A stretch of 64,000 bases of DNA. It comes from Haemophilus parainfluenzae (GTDB lineage: Bacteria; Pseudomonadota; Gammaproteobacteria; Enterobacterales; Pasteurellaceae). Position numbers and translations under genes: made by a program. The stretch is taken from contig NZ_QEPT01000003.1 in the NCBI RefSeq assembly GCF_003252755.1, forward strand, positions 62,001 to 126,000. Reading direction: 5' to 3'. This document shows positions 19,053-28,020 of this stretch, piece by piece. How positions within the stretch are numbered: the stretch's first letter is position 1; each line of letters starts with the position of its first letter. The notes under the pieces are model-generated. The model made no database searches, was not told where the DNA came from, and worked only from the letters and a program-made list of their open reading frames with translations.

Positions 19053-20075
19053 TTACGCTGTGTATAAAGTCTTATTTGACTCTCCACCGATTTCTCGAGC
19101 TAATTTGGGTACTAAATAGCCAGAAGTGAGCGCCTGTAATTCTTTATAAATTTGTAACGCTTTCTCATCTGAAATATAGAAATGGCTCGCACCTTGCACT
19201 TTATCCAACAAATGCAAGTAATAAGGCAGAATGCCCGCTTGAAACAACTTATCGCTTAATACTTTTAATGTATGTGGGTTATCATTCACATCCTTTAAAA
19301 GGACTGATTGATTGAGTAACGTGACCTTAGCGCCTACCAGTTTTTGCATAGCCAAAGCGAGTTCTTCATCAATTTCATTTGGATGATTGATATGCGTCAC
19401 AAACACTGTTTGTAATGGGCTTTTTAGCAATAAATCACAAAATTCATCCGTAATGCGTTCTGGAATCACGACCGGCAAACGAGAGTGAATACGCAAACGC
19501 TGTAAGTGCGGTATCTTTTCAAGGCGTTCTAATAGCCACGCCCATTCACTATCCTTCGCCATCATCGGATCGCCCCCCGAAAAAATCACTTCTTCGATTT
19601 CAGGATGTGCGGCAATATAGTCTATTGCTTGTTGCCAACTCGTTTTATTGCCTGGGTTTTGATCATAAGGAAAATGACGACGAAAGCAATAACGACAATT
19701 GACTGCACAGCCCCCTTTTGCCATGAATAGCAAGCGATTTTGGTATTTATGCAGAATATTAGGCACGGCATTTTTTTGCTGCTCATCTAAAGGATCTTGG
19801 CTAAAACCTTCGGCCTCAATAAATTCTTGTTGAGCCGTCATTACCTGTAAAAAAAGTGGGTCTTTAGGATTCCCTTTTTCCATTTTTTCAACAAAAGGTA
19901 AAGGTACTCGCATAGCAAAAAGTTTACGAGCGACGATGTCCTCGGCAAAATCTTCAACAGACAAATTTAAGGTTTTTAGCAAGATTTTCGGATCAGAAAT
20001 CGCATTTTTTAGGGTTTCTAACCAATTTTGTTCTTCTCTAATCGCAATATTTCGGGTTAAAATACGCACTTTCAA
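19053..20075 (-). CDS. epmB: EF-P lysine 2,3-aminomutase EpmB
   Basis: This 340-residue radical-SAM, PLP-dependent enzyme converts (S)-alpha-lysine to (R)-beta-lysine for attachment to EF-P. The 4Fe-4S cysteines are Cys123, Cys127 and Cys130 (CAVNCRYC); FSGGDPMM is the SAM-binding GGE-like motif. It is divergent from efp with only 30 bases between the start codons, which ties the modifying enzyme to its target. The ligase EpmA is not in the window. Confidence 0.94.
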   Translation of the reverse strand: MKVRILTRNIAIREEQNWLETLKNAISDPKILLKTLNLSVEDFAEDIVARKLFAMRVPLPFVEKMEKGNPKDPLFLQVMTAQQEFIEAEGFSQDPLDEQQKNAVPNILHKYQNRLLFMAKGGCAVNCRYCFRRHFPYDQNPGNKTSWQQAIDYIAAHPEIEEVIFSGGDPMMAKDSEWAWLLERLEKIPHLQRLRIHSRLPVVIPERITDEFCDLLLKSPLQTVFVTHINHPNEIDEELALAMQKLVGAKVTLLNQSVLLKDVNDNPHTLKVLSDKLFQAGILPYYLHLLDKVQGASHFYISDEKALQIYKELQALTSGYLVPKLAREIGGESNKTLYTA

Positions 20076-20105
20076 ACAATCTCTATTTTTTAGGATATTT
20101 TTAAT

Positions 20106-20672
20106 ATGGCTACATATACTACCAGTGATTTCAAACCAGGTCTAAAATTTATGCAAGACGGTGAGCCTTGTGTGATCGTTGAAAACGAATTCGTTAAACC
20201 AGGTAAAGGACAAGCTTTTACTCGTACTCGTATTCGTAAATTAATTTCAGGCAAAGTATTAGATGTAAACTTCAAATCTGGTACTTCGGTTGAAGCTGCT
20301 GATGTTATGGATCTTAACCTGACTTATTCATACAAAGATGATGCATTCTGGTACTTCATGCACCCAGAAACATTCGAACAATACTCTGCTGATGCAAAAG
20401 CAGTGGGTGATGCAGAAAAATGGTTATTAGACCAAGCAGATTGTATCGTAACTTTATGGAATGGTGCGCCAATCAGCATCACACCACCAAACTTCGTAGA
20501 ATTAGAAATCATCGATACAGACCCAGGTCTTAAAGGTGATACTGCAGGTACAGGCGGTAAACCAGCAACATTAAGCACTGGCGCTGTGGTGAAAGTACCT
20601 CTTTTCGTTCAAATCGGTGAAGTGATTAAAGTCGATACTCGTTCAGGCGAATACGTTTCTCGCGTGAAATAA
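20106..20672 (+). CDS. efp: Elongation factor P
   Basis: This 188-residue tRNA-shaped factor rescues ribosomes stalled at polyproline. Lys34 in the KPGKGQAF loop is the beta-lysylation site used by EpmB/EpmA. The C-terminal half ([19 protein letters not shown] to YVSRVK) is nearly identical to the E. coli protein. AGGA lies about 11 bases before the ATG. The promoter must overlap the epmB coding sequence because only 30 bases separate the genes. Confidence 0.98.
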   Translation: MATYTTSDFKPGLKFMQDGEPCVIVENEFVKPGKGQAFTRTRIRKLISGKVLDVNFKSGTSVEAADVMDLNLTYSYKDDAFWYFMHPETFEQYSADAKAVGDAEKWLLDQADCIVTLWNGAPISITPPNFVELEIIDTDPGLKGDTAGTGGKPATLSTGAVVKVPLFVQIGEVIKVDTRSGEYVSRVK

Positions 20673-20696
20673 TCTTTCATAATGAGATAAAAAGAG

Positions 20697-20729
20697 CGGT
20701 CAATATTTAATGAATATTGGCCGTTTTTT
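20697..20729 (+). terminator. Terminator of efp
   Basis: CGGTCAATATT pairs with AATATTGGCCG (one G-U pair) over a 5-base loop, followed by TTTTTT. Confidence 0.85.
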
Positions 20730-20793
20730 ATTGTTTATGCATTAGTTTCAGTGATATAAAAAATGCGGTTATTTCTAACCGCACTTTGATTGA

Positions 20794-21297
20794 TTATTTT
20801 GCTTTTGAGCCTTCTAACTCTAAAGATGGTTTTCTATCTGAGTTCACACAAATGATTTGTGCGGCAGCATAGAGCGTTGTATTCGGCTTTAAACTAATGG
20901 TGTATTTCTCTTGTTTTTTCGGTGCTGCACGTAAACCTTCGCCCCAGAAATCATCATAAAAATCGGTACGAACTTGGGTTAAATGGTAGTTCTTACAGTT
21001 TAAGATTTTATATTGGCGAACAGAACGTGCATAACGTCTAGTTTCGTTTGGATACACATATAAGCCTTTATCCAAATTCACTACCGCATCAAAATGCACT
21101 TGGTTTAAATCTTGGTTATCGACCCAAATAGAATCAGCATCAATGTAGTAATTTTTATCTTTTACCAATCGAACATAACCCACTCTATCTTTAGAAGGTG
21201 GGCTTAGTTTCACCTCTTCTTGAGAAAGTGGCGGTTGGACAGCTGAACAGCCTGCTAAAAGGGCTATACCTAAAAACGTTAATGCTAATTTTTTCAT
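20794..21297 (-). CDS. pe: Surface adhesin protein E (PE) lipoprotein
   Basis: This 167-residue lipoprotein has signal MKKLALTFLGIALLAGC with lipidated Cys17. The body is very close to what I know of H. influenzae protein E: GYVRLVKDKNYYIDADSIWVD, HFDAVVNLDKGLYVYP, YARSVRQYKILNC, DFWGEGLRAAPKKQ. In nontypeable H. influenzae, PE is an outer-membrane adhesin binding vitronectin, laminin and plasminogen and is a vaccine antigen. Its neighbours pflA, pflB and focA are also its neighbours in H. influenzae. Host-factor binding by this homologue is inferred. Confidence 0.88.
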   Translation of the reverse strand: MKKLALTFLGIALLAGCSAVQPPLSQEEVKLSPPSKDRVGYVRLVKDKNYYIDADSIWVDNQDLNQVHFDAVVNLDKGLYVYPNETRRYARSVRQYKILNCKNYHLTQVRTDFYDDFWGEGLRAAPKKQEKYTISLKPNTTLYAAAQIICVNSDRKPSLELEGSKAK

Positions 21298-21351
21298 TTT
21301 TCTCTCCTTAAAGCTTACTGAAGCTTGCTGTTTACCATTTCATACTATCGC

Positions 21352-22092
21352 TTAATATTTTACGGTGTGTCCGTATCCCTCTAAGATATTTTTAATATGC
21401 TCAAGCGACTCTTTTGTCGGTGGCAATACATCTTCGAGTTCATAGTCAAACCCAAGGGTTTTCCATTTGTGGGCACCTAATCGATGATAAGGTAGAAGTT
21501 CGACTTTTTCAATATTGGTCATACCTTCAATAAACTGTCCGAGCAGATGAACATCATGATCGTTATCTGTATAGCCTGGAACTACTACATAACGAATCCA
21601 GGTACGCTGATTACGTTTTTGCAAATATTTCGCAAATTCCAGCGTCCGTTTATTCGGTACGCCGATCAAATTCTGGTGTACTTTGTCGTTCAGTTCTTTT
21701 AAATCAAGCAAAACGAGATCGGTTACATCGAGTAGTTCATCAATAATATGGTCATAATGACGTACAAACCCATTAGTATCTAAACAAGTATTAATCCCTT
21801 CTGCTTTACAAGCTCGGAACCAATCACGCACAAATTCTGCTTGAAGAATTGCCTCACCACCTGATGCTGTCACACCACCACCAGTTGCATTCATAAAATG
21901 GCGATAGCTCACGACTTCTTTCATGAGTTCTTCCACACTGATTTCGCGCCCACCATCAAGATCCCAAGTATCACGGTTATGGCAATATTTGCAACGCATT
22001 AAACAGCCTTGCATAAATAAAATAAAACGAATACCGGGGCCATCCACGGTTCCACAGGATTCAAAGGAGTGAATTCTTCCTAGCATAGACAT
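21352..22092 (-). CDS. pflA: Pyruvate formate-lyase activating enzyme
   Basis: This 246-residue radical-SAM enzyme places the glycyl radical on PflB. The cluster cysteines are Cys30, Cys34 and Cys37 in [15 protein letters not shown]. The start [20 protein letters not shown] matches the family closely. It is downstream of pflB in the same direction but separated from it by a small monooxygenase-like gene and two terminators, so it probably has its own promoter. Confidence 0.96.
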   Translation of the reverse strand: MSMLGRIHSFESCGTVDGPGIRFILFMQGCLMRCKYCHNRDTWDLDGGREISVEELMKEVVSYRHFMNATGGGVTASGGEAILQAEFVRDWFRACKAEGINTCLDTNGFVRHYDHIIDELLDVTDLVLLDLKELNDKVHQNLIGVPNKRTLEFAKYLQKRNQRTWIRYVVVPGYTDNDHDVHLLGQFIEGMTNIEKVELLPYHRLGAHKWKTLGFDYELEDVLPPTKESLEHIKNILEGYGHTVKY

Positions 22093-22151
22093 ACATAAAT
22101 TTCCAAAAAATTAATCTAGCTAAATTTTACCAAAAATATCATCTATAAAAA

Positions 22152-22178
22152 ATGAGCCTGACTTAAAATCAGGCTCAT
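22152..22178 (-). terminator. Terminator downstream of monooxygenase-like gene
   Basis: ATGAGCCTGA pairs perfectly with TCAGGCTCAT over a 7-base loop; the minus strand continues TTTTTTAT. It separates the small gene from pflA. Confidence 0.85.
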
Positions 22179-22208
22179 AATTAAAATATATTTATCAAAG
22201 TGCGGTCA

Positions 22209-22499
22209 TTATTCGCTAACTTTTTGAAAGGTTTGCACCACTGGCGCTTGTTCACAATACTCAACCAATACAGGTACAATTGAAGTAAAGTGTGGTGTTG
22301 CAAAATGTTGTTCTAAATCAGCTTTGCTGTTCCATTGCTCAATAAAAACATAATGATTAGCTTGTTCGCTATTTTGTTGTAATTCATAAGATACGCATCC
22401 TGTTTCTTGACGAGTATGCTTAATTAATTCTTGGCATTGAGTTAGAAAATCATTGATTTTGTCCGCTTTTACTGAAAATTGGGCAATAACTGTTAGCAT
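22209..22499 (-). CDS. Putative quinol monooxygenase, ABM/YgiN-like
   Basis: This 96-residue single-domain protein of the antibiotic-biosynthesis-monooxygenase (dimeric alpha-beta barrel) fold has MLTVIAQFSVKADK, ETGCVSYELQQ and YVFIEQWNSKADLEQH, the usual landmarks of YgiN-like proteins. The E. coli relative reduces menadiol-type quinones; the substrate here is unknown. GGAGAG lies 6 bases before the chosen ATG; the 12-codon longer reading is rejected. It is flanked by terminators on both sides, so it is a single-gene unit inside the pfl region. Confidence 0.82.
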   Translation of the reverse strand: MLTVIAQFSVKADKINDFLTQCQELIKHTRQETGCVSYELQQNSEQANHYVFIEQWNSKADLEQHFATPHFTSIVPVLVEYCEQAPVVQTFQKVSE

Positions 22500-22524
22500 A
22501 ATTTGCTCTCCTATATATAAAAAT

Positions 22525-22557
22525 AAACCACTCACAAAACTAGTCTGTGAGTGGTTT
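22525..22557 (-). terminator. Terminator of pflB
   Basis: A 12-bp perfect stem (AAACCACTCACA with its complement, 9-base loop) lies 25 bases past the pflB stop, with a T-rich stretch after it on the minus strand. Confidence 0.88.
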
Positions 22558-22581
22558 GTATTAAAGCATAATTCTATTTAT

Positions 22582-24894
22582 TTAGAAAGACTCAGTAAAT
22601 GTACGAGTGACGACGTCTTGTTGTTGCTCTTTAGTTAAAGAGTTGAAACGTACTGCGTAACCAGATACACGGATAGTTAATTGTGGATATTTATCCGGAT
22701 TTTCCATTGCGTCTAACAACATTTCACGGTTTAACACATTCACATTTAAGTGTTGGCCACCTTCTACTGCGGCTTCATGGTGGAAGTAACCATCCATTAA
22801 GCCTGCAAGGTTGCGACGTTGTGCTTCTGGATCTTTACCTAACGCATTTGGTACGATTGAGAAGGTATAAGAAATACCATCTTTCGCGTAAGCAAATGGA
22901 AGTTTAGCTACAGAAGTTAATGATGCTACCGCACCTTTTTGGTCACGACCATGCATTGGGTTAGCACCTGGTCCGAATGGTGCACCAGCACGACGACCAT
23001 CTGGGGTGTTACCCGTTTTCTTACCATAAACCACGTTAGAAGTAATGGTTAATACAGATTGTGTAGGCACTGCATTGCGGTAAGTTTTAAGTTTTTGAAT
23101 TTTCTTCATGAAACGTTCAACTAAGTCACAAGCGATGTCATCAACACGGTTGTCGTTGTTACCATATTGTGGATATTCACCTTCGATTTCAAAGTCGATT
23201 GCTACGTTGCTTGCTACAACATTGCCATCTTTATCTTTGATGTCGCCACGAACTGGTTTAACTTTCGCATATTTAATTGCTGAAAGTGAGTCTGCCGCAA
23301 CAGAAAGACCTGCGATACCACAAGCCATAGTACGGTATACATCACGATCATGTAATGCCATTAATGCGGCTTCGTATGAATATTTATCGTGCATGTAGTG
23401 GATGATGTTTAAGGCTGTCACATATTGTTTTGCCAACCAATCCATAAAGCTGTCCATACGAGTCATGACTGTGTCGAAATCTAACACTTCATCAGTGATT
23501 GGTGCAGTTTTCGGACCAACTTGCATACCTAATTTTTCATCGATACCGCCGTTGATTGCGTATAACAATGTTTTCGCTAAGTTTGCACGCGCACCGAAGA
23601 ATTGCATTTGTTTACCAACAACCATTGGTGATACACAACATGCGATTGCGTAGTCATCATTGTTGAAGTCTGGACGCATTAAATCATCATTTTCGTATTG
23701 AACTGATGATGTATCAATCGATACTTTCGCACAGAAACGTTTGAAGTTTTCAGGTAATTGTTCAGACCAAAGAATTGTTAAGTTTGGTTCTGGAGAAGTA
23801 CCCATGTTGTAAAGGGTGTGTAAAATACGGAAGGTATTTTTGGTTACTAATGTACGGCCGTCTAACCCCATACCTGCGATGGTTTCAGTTGCCCACATTG
23901 GGTCACCAGAGAATAATTGATCGTATTCAGGTGTACGTAAGAAACGAACCATACGAAGTTTCATGACCAAGTGGTCAACTAATTCTTGCGCTTCAGTTTC
24001 AGTAAGTTTACCTGCTTTTAAATCACGCTCGATATAGATATCGATGAAGGTTGCAGTACGACCGAATGACATCGCTGCACCATTTTGTGATTTGATTGCT
24101 GCTAAGTAAGCAAAGTACATCCATTGAATTGCTTCTTTAGCGTTAGTTGCAGGGTTAGAAATATCGTAACCGTAGCTTGCTGCCATTTGTTTCATTTGGC
24201 CTAATGCACGGTGTTGTTCTGCTATTTCTTCACGTAAACGGATAGTTGCTTCTAAATTTACGCCATCTTCTAAGTCTTTTTGTAAAGAAGTGAATTGTGC
24301 GTATTTATCTTTCATTAAGAAGTCAACACCATAAAGTGCTACACGACGATAGTCACCGATGATACGGCCACGACCGTAAGCATCTGGAAGACCAGTTAAT
24401 ACACCCGATTTACGACAACGTAAAATATCTGGCGTATAAACATCGAATACACCTTGGTTGTGGGTTTTACGATATTCAGTGAAGATTTTTTTCACTTCAG
24501 GATCTAATTCACGACCGTAAATTTTGCATGATCCTTCCACCATTTTAATACCACCAAATGGCATAATGGCACGTTTTAATGGAGCATCGGTTTGAAGACC
24601 TACGATTTTCTCTAAGTCTTTATTGATATAACCTGGTGCATGAGAAGTAATCGTTGAAGGCGTATGTTCGTCAAAGTCTAATGGCGCATGTGTGCGGTTT
24701 TCAACTTTAATTCCTTCCATTACGGTTTCCCAAAGTTTTGTTGTCGCTTCGGTTGGACCTGCTAAGAAAGAATCATCACCTTCATACGGGGTGTAGTTCT
24801 TTTGAATAAAATCACGCACGTTGACGTTTTCTTGCCAATCACCGGCAACGAATCCTGCCCACGCAACTTTTTGTGCTTCATTAAGTTCTGACAT
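22582..24894 (-). CDS. pflB: Formate C-acetyltransferase (pyruvate formate-lyase)
   Basis: This 770-residue glycyl-radical enzyme converts pyruvate and CoA to acetyl-CoA and formate during anaerobic growth. The catalytic pair is Cys419-Cys420 in IACCVSPM; the radical glycine is Gly745 in RVSGYAVRF near the C-terminus. The second of two close ATG codons is chosen because AAGGAA directly abuts the first. It is the second gene of a focA-pflB operon, 55 bases after focA with no hairpin between. Confidence 0.97.
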   Translation of the reverse strand: MSELNEAQKVAWAGFVAGDWQENVNVRDFIQKNYTPYEGDDSFLAGPTEATTKLWETVMEGIKVENRTHAPLDFDEHTPSTITSHAPGYINKDLEKIVGLQTDAPLKRAIMPFGGIKMVEGSCKIYGRELDPEVKKIFTEYRKTHNQGVFDVYTPDILRCRKSGVLTGLPDAYGRGRIIGDYRRVALYGVDFLMKDKYAQFTSLQKDLEDGVNLEATIRLREEIAEQHRALGQMKQMAASYGYDISNPATNAKEAIQWMYFAYLAAIKSQNGAAMSFGRTATFIDIYIERDLKAGKLTETEAQELVDHLVMKLRMVRFLRTPEYDQLFSGDPMWATETIAGMGLDGRTLVTKNTFRILHTLYNMGTSPEPNLTILWSEQLPENFKRFCAKVSIDTSSVQYENDDLMRPDFNNDDYAIACCVSPMVVGKQMQFFGARANLAKTLLYAINGGIDEKLGMQVGPKTAPITDEVLDFDTVMTRMDSFMDWLAKQYVTALNIIHYMHDKYSYEAALMALHDRDVYRTMACGIAGLSVAADSLSAIKYAKVKPVRGDIKDKDGNVVASNVAIDFEIEGEYPQYGNNDNRVDDIACDLVERFMKKIQKLKTYRNAVPTQSVLTITSNVVYGKKTGNTPDGRRAGAPFGPGANPMHGRDQKGAVASLTSVAKLPFAYAKDGISYTFSIVPNALGKDPEAQRRNLAGLMDGYFHHEAAVEGGQHLNVNVLNREMLLDAMENPDKYPQLTIRVSGYAVRFNSLTKEQQQDVVTRTFTESF

Positions 24895-24949
24895 AGTCAT
24901 TTCCTTTTTTAATTGATAAAAAATAAGTCTTGTTTAGTTCATTAGTACA

Positions 24950-25804
24950 TTAGTGAGCTTTGGTTAAATAACGTTGGAATAAGCCGATACAAACCGCACC
25001 GCCCACAATATTTCCTAACGTTACTGGAATCAAATTCTTCACAATGAAATGATAGAGATCTAAATCTGCATATTTCATTGGATCCACCCCAATTTGTTGC
25101 CAAAATTCTGGCGTACTAGAATGAGCTGTGATAATGCCTAGTGGAATCATAAACATATTTGCCACACAGTGTTCAAAACCAGATGCGACAAATAAACCAA
25201 TCGGCATGATCATAATAAACGCTTTGTCTGTAACAGTTTTACCGGAATAAGACATCCATACCGCTACACACACCATAATGTTACATAAAATACCAAGGTT
25301 AAATGCTTCAAACCAAGTATGATGAATCTTATGTTGAGCGGTTGCCAAAATAGTTAAACCCCATTGACCATTTGCTACCATGGTTTGTCCCCCAAACCAA
25401 ATCACTGCAGCAATAAATAAACCGCCCACAAAGTTGCCCAAATATACCACAATCCAATTTCGGATCATTTGAGTTGTGGTTATCTTACCGCCTACACGGG
25501 CAACTAAGGTTAAAGTAGAAGAGGTGAATAATTCAGACCCTAAAATTACCACCATAATTACGCCTAAAGAGAAAACTAACCCACCGACTAACTTGGTTAA
25601 TCCCCAAGGCGCTCCTGCGCTTGCTGTTTGTGTCGTCGTATAGAATACAAAGGCTAATGCAATACAAGCCCCAGCACTAATACCAGACAGAAATGATAAA
25701 AATGGGCGTTTTTGCGCTTTATACGCAGCAACGCTTTCAGCATAATCCGTTGCTTCAACTGGTGTGAGAGCAACAGAAGATTGATTTAAATTTTCTGATG
25801 CCAT
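24950..25804 (-). CDS. focA: Formate channel FocA
   Basis: This 284-residue pentameric formate/nitrite transporter family channel moves formate across the inner membrane. Six membrane helices are expected; GSELFTSSTLTL and GNFVGGLFIAAVIWFGGQ, and the pore histidine region GFEHCVANMFMIPLG, are visible. The ATG at 25804 is used (GGAG 6 bases upstream); the longer reading starts at a TTG and is rejected. It is first gene of focA-pflB. Confidence 0.96.
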   Translation of the reverse strand: MASENLNQSSVALTPVEATDYAESVAAYKAQKRPFLSFLSGISAGACIALAFVFYTTTQTASAGAPWGLTKLVGGLVFSLGVIMVVILGSELFTSSTLTLVARVGGKITTTQMIRNWIVVYLGNFVGGLFIAAVIWFGGQTMVANGQWGLTILATAQHKIHHTWFEAFNLGILCNIMVCVAVWMSYSGKTVTDKAFIMIMPIGLFVASGFEHCVANMFMIPLGIITAHSSTPEFWQQIGVDPMKYADLDLYHFIVKNLIPVTLGNIVGGAVCIGLFQRYLTKAH

Positions 25805-25927
25805 ATCTAACTCCAAATAGTTATTTTATTATTTCTTATACTACAACATAGGTATTCCTATACCCATTTGGTATTCTACTCTCTTATAAAACCATTGCAA
25901 GAAATCCCCAACTTATTCTAAAAAAAT

Positions 25928-25941
25928 TTGATATTTTGCAA
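25928..25941 (-). promoter_or_regulatory. Candidate FNR half-perfect site upstream of focA-pflB
   Basis: On the minus strand TTGCA, four bases, ATCAA. The FNR consensus is TTGAT, four bases, ATCAA, so one half is perfect and the other matches three of five. It lies 124 bases before the focA ATG. Anaerobic induction of focA-pfl by FNR and ArcA is well known in E. coli; use of this site is inferred. Confidence 0.4.
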
Positions 25942-25970
25942 GTTTTGGTAAATTTTATCTTCAAATACAA

Positions 25971-26000
25971 AAAAAGCGAGATATCACTATCCCGCTTTTT
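25971..26000 (-). terminator. Terminator of comEA-like gene
   Basis: AAAAAGCGAGATA pairs with TATCCCGCTTTTT with one mismatch or G-U pair; T run follows on the minus strand. It lies 19 bases past the stop. Confidence 0.8.
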
Positions 26001-26018
26001 ATGTATAAATAACGCAGA

Positions 26019-26369
26019 TTAAAACGCGATACGATCGCGGTTTTTCTCTAACGTTGCTTTACCAATGCCTTGTACTTCAAGCAATTGTTCTGTCATCGTG
26101 AAATTACCGTGCTTTTCACGATACTGCACAATGGCTTCTGCTTTTTTCGCCCCAATACCAATTAGTGCTTTTTGAATTTCTGATGCACTGGCGGTATTAA
26201 TATTTAATTTATCACTCACTGCTTGTTGTGTAGTTTGTGATGCGGTTTGTTGCTGAACTTGCGATTGAGGTTGAGCCTGTTCAGCCACCTTTTCTTCTGC
26301 AAACACTTGCGAGCTCAACATTGTGGTCGCAACAAATAATGAACTAAATAAATGTTTCATCAATTTCAT
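26019..26369 (-). CDS. ComEA/ComE1-like helix-hairpin-helix DNA-binding competence protein
   Basis: This 116-residue protein has a signal peptide ([20 protein letters not shown]), a Gln-rich linker, then a ComEA-type HhH domain: [51 protein letters not shown]. Periplasmic ComEA proteins bind incoming DNA during transformation; the Pasteurella homologue ComE1 also binds fibronectin. A 31-codon longer reading exists but the signal peptide fixes the start here; AAAGGG lies upstream. A perfect CRP-S site lies 97 bases upstream, placing it in the Sxy/CRP competence regulon. Confidence 0.88.
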   Translation of the reverse strand: MKLMKHLFSSLFVATTMLSSQVFAEEKVAEQAQPQSQVQQQTASQTTQQAVSDKLNINTASASEIQKALIGIGAKKAEAIVQYREKHGNFTMTEQLLEVQGIGKATLEKNRDRIAF

Positions 26370-26465
26370 AAAAATGCCCTTTATTAACAAAAAGTACCGT
26401 TGATTCATATCAACAGCGACATTTTTAAGAAACACCGAAAACACGCAAGAAATTGACCGCACTTT

Positions 26466-26481
26466 TGCGATCCTGATCGCA
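26466..26481 (-). promoter_or_regulatory. CRP-S (Sxy-dependent) competence regulatory site
   Basis: TGCGA, six bases, TCGCA is a perfect match to the CRP-S form of the CRP site (TGCGA rather than TGTGA). The whole element is a near-perfect palindrome, TGCGATCCTGATCGCA, flanked by T and A runs. In H. influenzae such sites define the competence regulon, which includes a comE1 homologue. The site lies upstream of the comEA-like gene and between it and ybjQ. Confidence 0.88.
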
Positions 26482-26513
26482 AAAATTACATTTAAGTAAA
26501 TGAAAAAACAACC

Positions 26514-26831
26514 TTAGCGCACTACCACTGCCGTGCCACTTGCAATCACCATAAACATGCTTTTCGTGCCTACGGTTGTGTAATTAACTTCTACGCCAAC
26601 AATGGCATTAGCCCCCAAGGCATACGCTTTTTCTTCTAGTTCTTTCAACGCATCTTGACGCGCACGACTAATACGACGTTCATAAACACTAGAACGCCCT
26701 CCAATTACATCCGTAATGCCAGCAAAAAAATCACGTATGAAGTTTGCCCCAGCAATCACTTCTCCAAAGACGACTTGTTTATATTCTACGATTTGTTTAC
26801 CTTCAATATTAGGCGTAGTGGTAATAATCAT
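26514..26831 (-). CDS. YbjQ/UPF0145 family protein
   Basis: This 105-residue protein has [17 protein letters not shown] at the start, [19 protein letters not shown] in the middle and [14 protein letters not shown], the hallmarks of the YbjQ (UPF0145, putative heavy-metal-binding) family, which forms pentamers. Function is unknown. It ends 33 bases upstream of the CRP-S site and is 38 bases after rdgB in the same direction, with an uptake core in between. Confidence 0.88.
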   Translation of the reverse strand: MIITTTPNIEGKQIVEYKQVVFGEVIAGANFIRDFFAGITDVIGGRSSVYERRISRARQDALKELEEKAYALGANAIVGVEVNYTTVGTKSMFMVIASGTAVVVR

Positions 26832-26869
26832 TTTGTATCCTTTAATTCTCGTTAAAAATCAACCGCACT

Positions 26870-27469
26870 TTAGGCAGTTAATTTTGATTTCAAAACAGCT
26901 AATGCCTTCGCACGATGAGAAATTTTCTTTTTCTCTACGGTTTCTAATTCGGCAAAGGTACAGCCTTTTTCAGGGCTAAAAAAGAGCGAGTCGTAACCGA
27001 AGCCATTTTCACCTTTTTCTTCATAAATAATGTCTCCGTCACATTCACCTTGAGCAATGATCGGAGAAGGATCACTTGGGTGTTGTAACAACACAATCGT
27101 ACTCACAAATTTTGCTTGACGATGTTCAGTTGGTACATTGGCTAATTCTGCCAGTAATTTTTCTCGGTTTTTTGCATCAGCTTCATCACCATCCACACCC
27201 GCATAACGTGCAGAATATAATCCTGGCGCACCATTTAACGCATCCACCACAAGGCCGGAGTCATCTGCAATAGCCGGTAAACCCGATTTTTCAGATGCAT
27301 AACGTGCTTTTAGAATGGCATTTTCAACAAACGTTAAGCCTGTTTCCTCTGGGCTTTCAATGCCTAAATTGGTCTGAGCAATGACTTCAAAACCGAAATC
27401 AGCTAACACATCTGCCATTTCTTTTACTTTGCCTTTATTACCCGTGGCAAGCACAATTTTTTGTTTCAT
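26870..27469 (-). CDS. rdgB: dITP/XTP pyrophosphatase RdgB
   Basis: This 199-residue HAM1-family enzyme hydrolyses dITP, dXTP and related non-canonical purine triphosphates to monophosphates, keeping them out of [14 protein letters not shown] near the N-terminus, [24 protein letters not shown] in the middle and SHRAKAL near the end are family motifs. The start at [11 protein letters not shown] is chosen, with AAGGA 7 bases upstream; eight codons of upstream reading are rejected. Confidence 0.95.
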   Translation of the reverse strand: MKQKIVLATGNKGKVKEMADVLADFGFEVIAQTNLGIESPEETGLTFVENAILKARYASEKSGLPAIADDSGLVVDALNGAPGLYSARYAGVDGDEADAKNREKLLAELANVPTEHRQAKFVSTIVLLQHPSDPSPIIAQGECDGDIIYEEKGENGFGYDSLFFSPEKGCTFAELETVEKKKISHRAKALAVLKSKLTA

Positions 27470-27535
27470 GATTTTGTCCTTCATATCAAACATTGTCTCA
27501 TTTTAGCATCTCACAAAAAAATTTCGGAATAAATA

Positions 27536-27566
27536 TTGACCTTAACCTTAGGTCAAAGTTTATGAT
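27536..27566 (+). promoter_or_regulatory. MerR-type promoter with 19-base spacer and palindromic operator
   Basis: TTGACC (27536-27541) and TATGAT (27561-27566) are separated by 19 bases instead of 17. A perfect dyad TTGACCT, seven bases, AGGTCAA (27536-27556) lies in the spacer. This geometry is the hallmark of promoters activated by MerR-family metal or stress sensors such as CueR, ZntR or SoxR. No MerR-family gene is in the window, so the regulator acts from elsewhere. Confidence 0.8.
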
Positions 27567-27600
27567 TGGTGCTCATTCAGTTATCACATAGGAGAAAAAC

Positions 27601-27972
27601 ATGAAAAAACTTATGACTTTTATCACACTTAGCGCTGCTGCAGTTTCAATTTATGCCCAAGCTAATGAACAACCGCATCAAGCACACATGAATATGCCAA
27701 TGTCGACAGATTCTGCAATGCAACAAGAATTAATGCAAGGTATGAATCAAATGCATCAAGACATGATGGCAGCTGCGCAATATAAAGATCCTGATGTTGC
27801 TTTTGCAGCAGGTATGTTGCCACATCATATTGGCGCAGTAAAGATGGCGGAAGTCGAATTAAAATACGGAAAAGATCCTGAGATGCGTAAGCTTGCTGAG
27901 AATATTATTAACGCTCAAAAAGCAGAAATTGAACAAATGCAAAAATGGCTTAAAGTGCACAATAAAAAATAA
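27601..27972 (+). CDS. DUF305 periplasmic protein, probable metal binder
   Basis: This 123-residue secreted protein has a signal peptide (MKKLMTFITLSAAAVSIYAQA), a Met/His-rich region (HQAHMNMPM, MQGMNQMHQDMM) and the DUF305 core with MLPHHIGAVKMAEVELKYG. Some DUF305 proteins (CopM in cyanobacteria) bind copper in the periplasm. The many Met and His residues and the MerR-type promoter both point to copper or another soft metal. It is a single-gene unit with GGAG before the ATG, ending in a strong shared terminator. Confidence 0.85.
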   Translation: MKKLMTFITLSAAAVSIYAQANEQPHQAHMNMPMSTDSAMQQELMQGMNQMHQDMMAAAQYKDPDVAFAAGMLPHHIGAVKMAEVELKYGKDPEMRKLAENIINAQKAEIEQMQKWLKVHNKK

Positions 27973-27981
27973 AATAACACA

Positions 27982-28013
27982 AAAAAAGTGCGGTAAATTA
28001 ACCGCACTTTTTT
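27982..28013. terminator. Uptake-signal dyad terminator between DUF305 gene and ispH
   Basis: AAAAAAGTGCGGT pairs with ACCGCACTTTTTT over a 6-base loop, between convergent genes. Confidence 0.85.
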
Positions 28014-28020
28014 AATAGAA

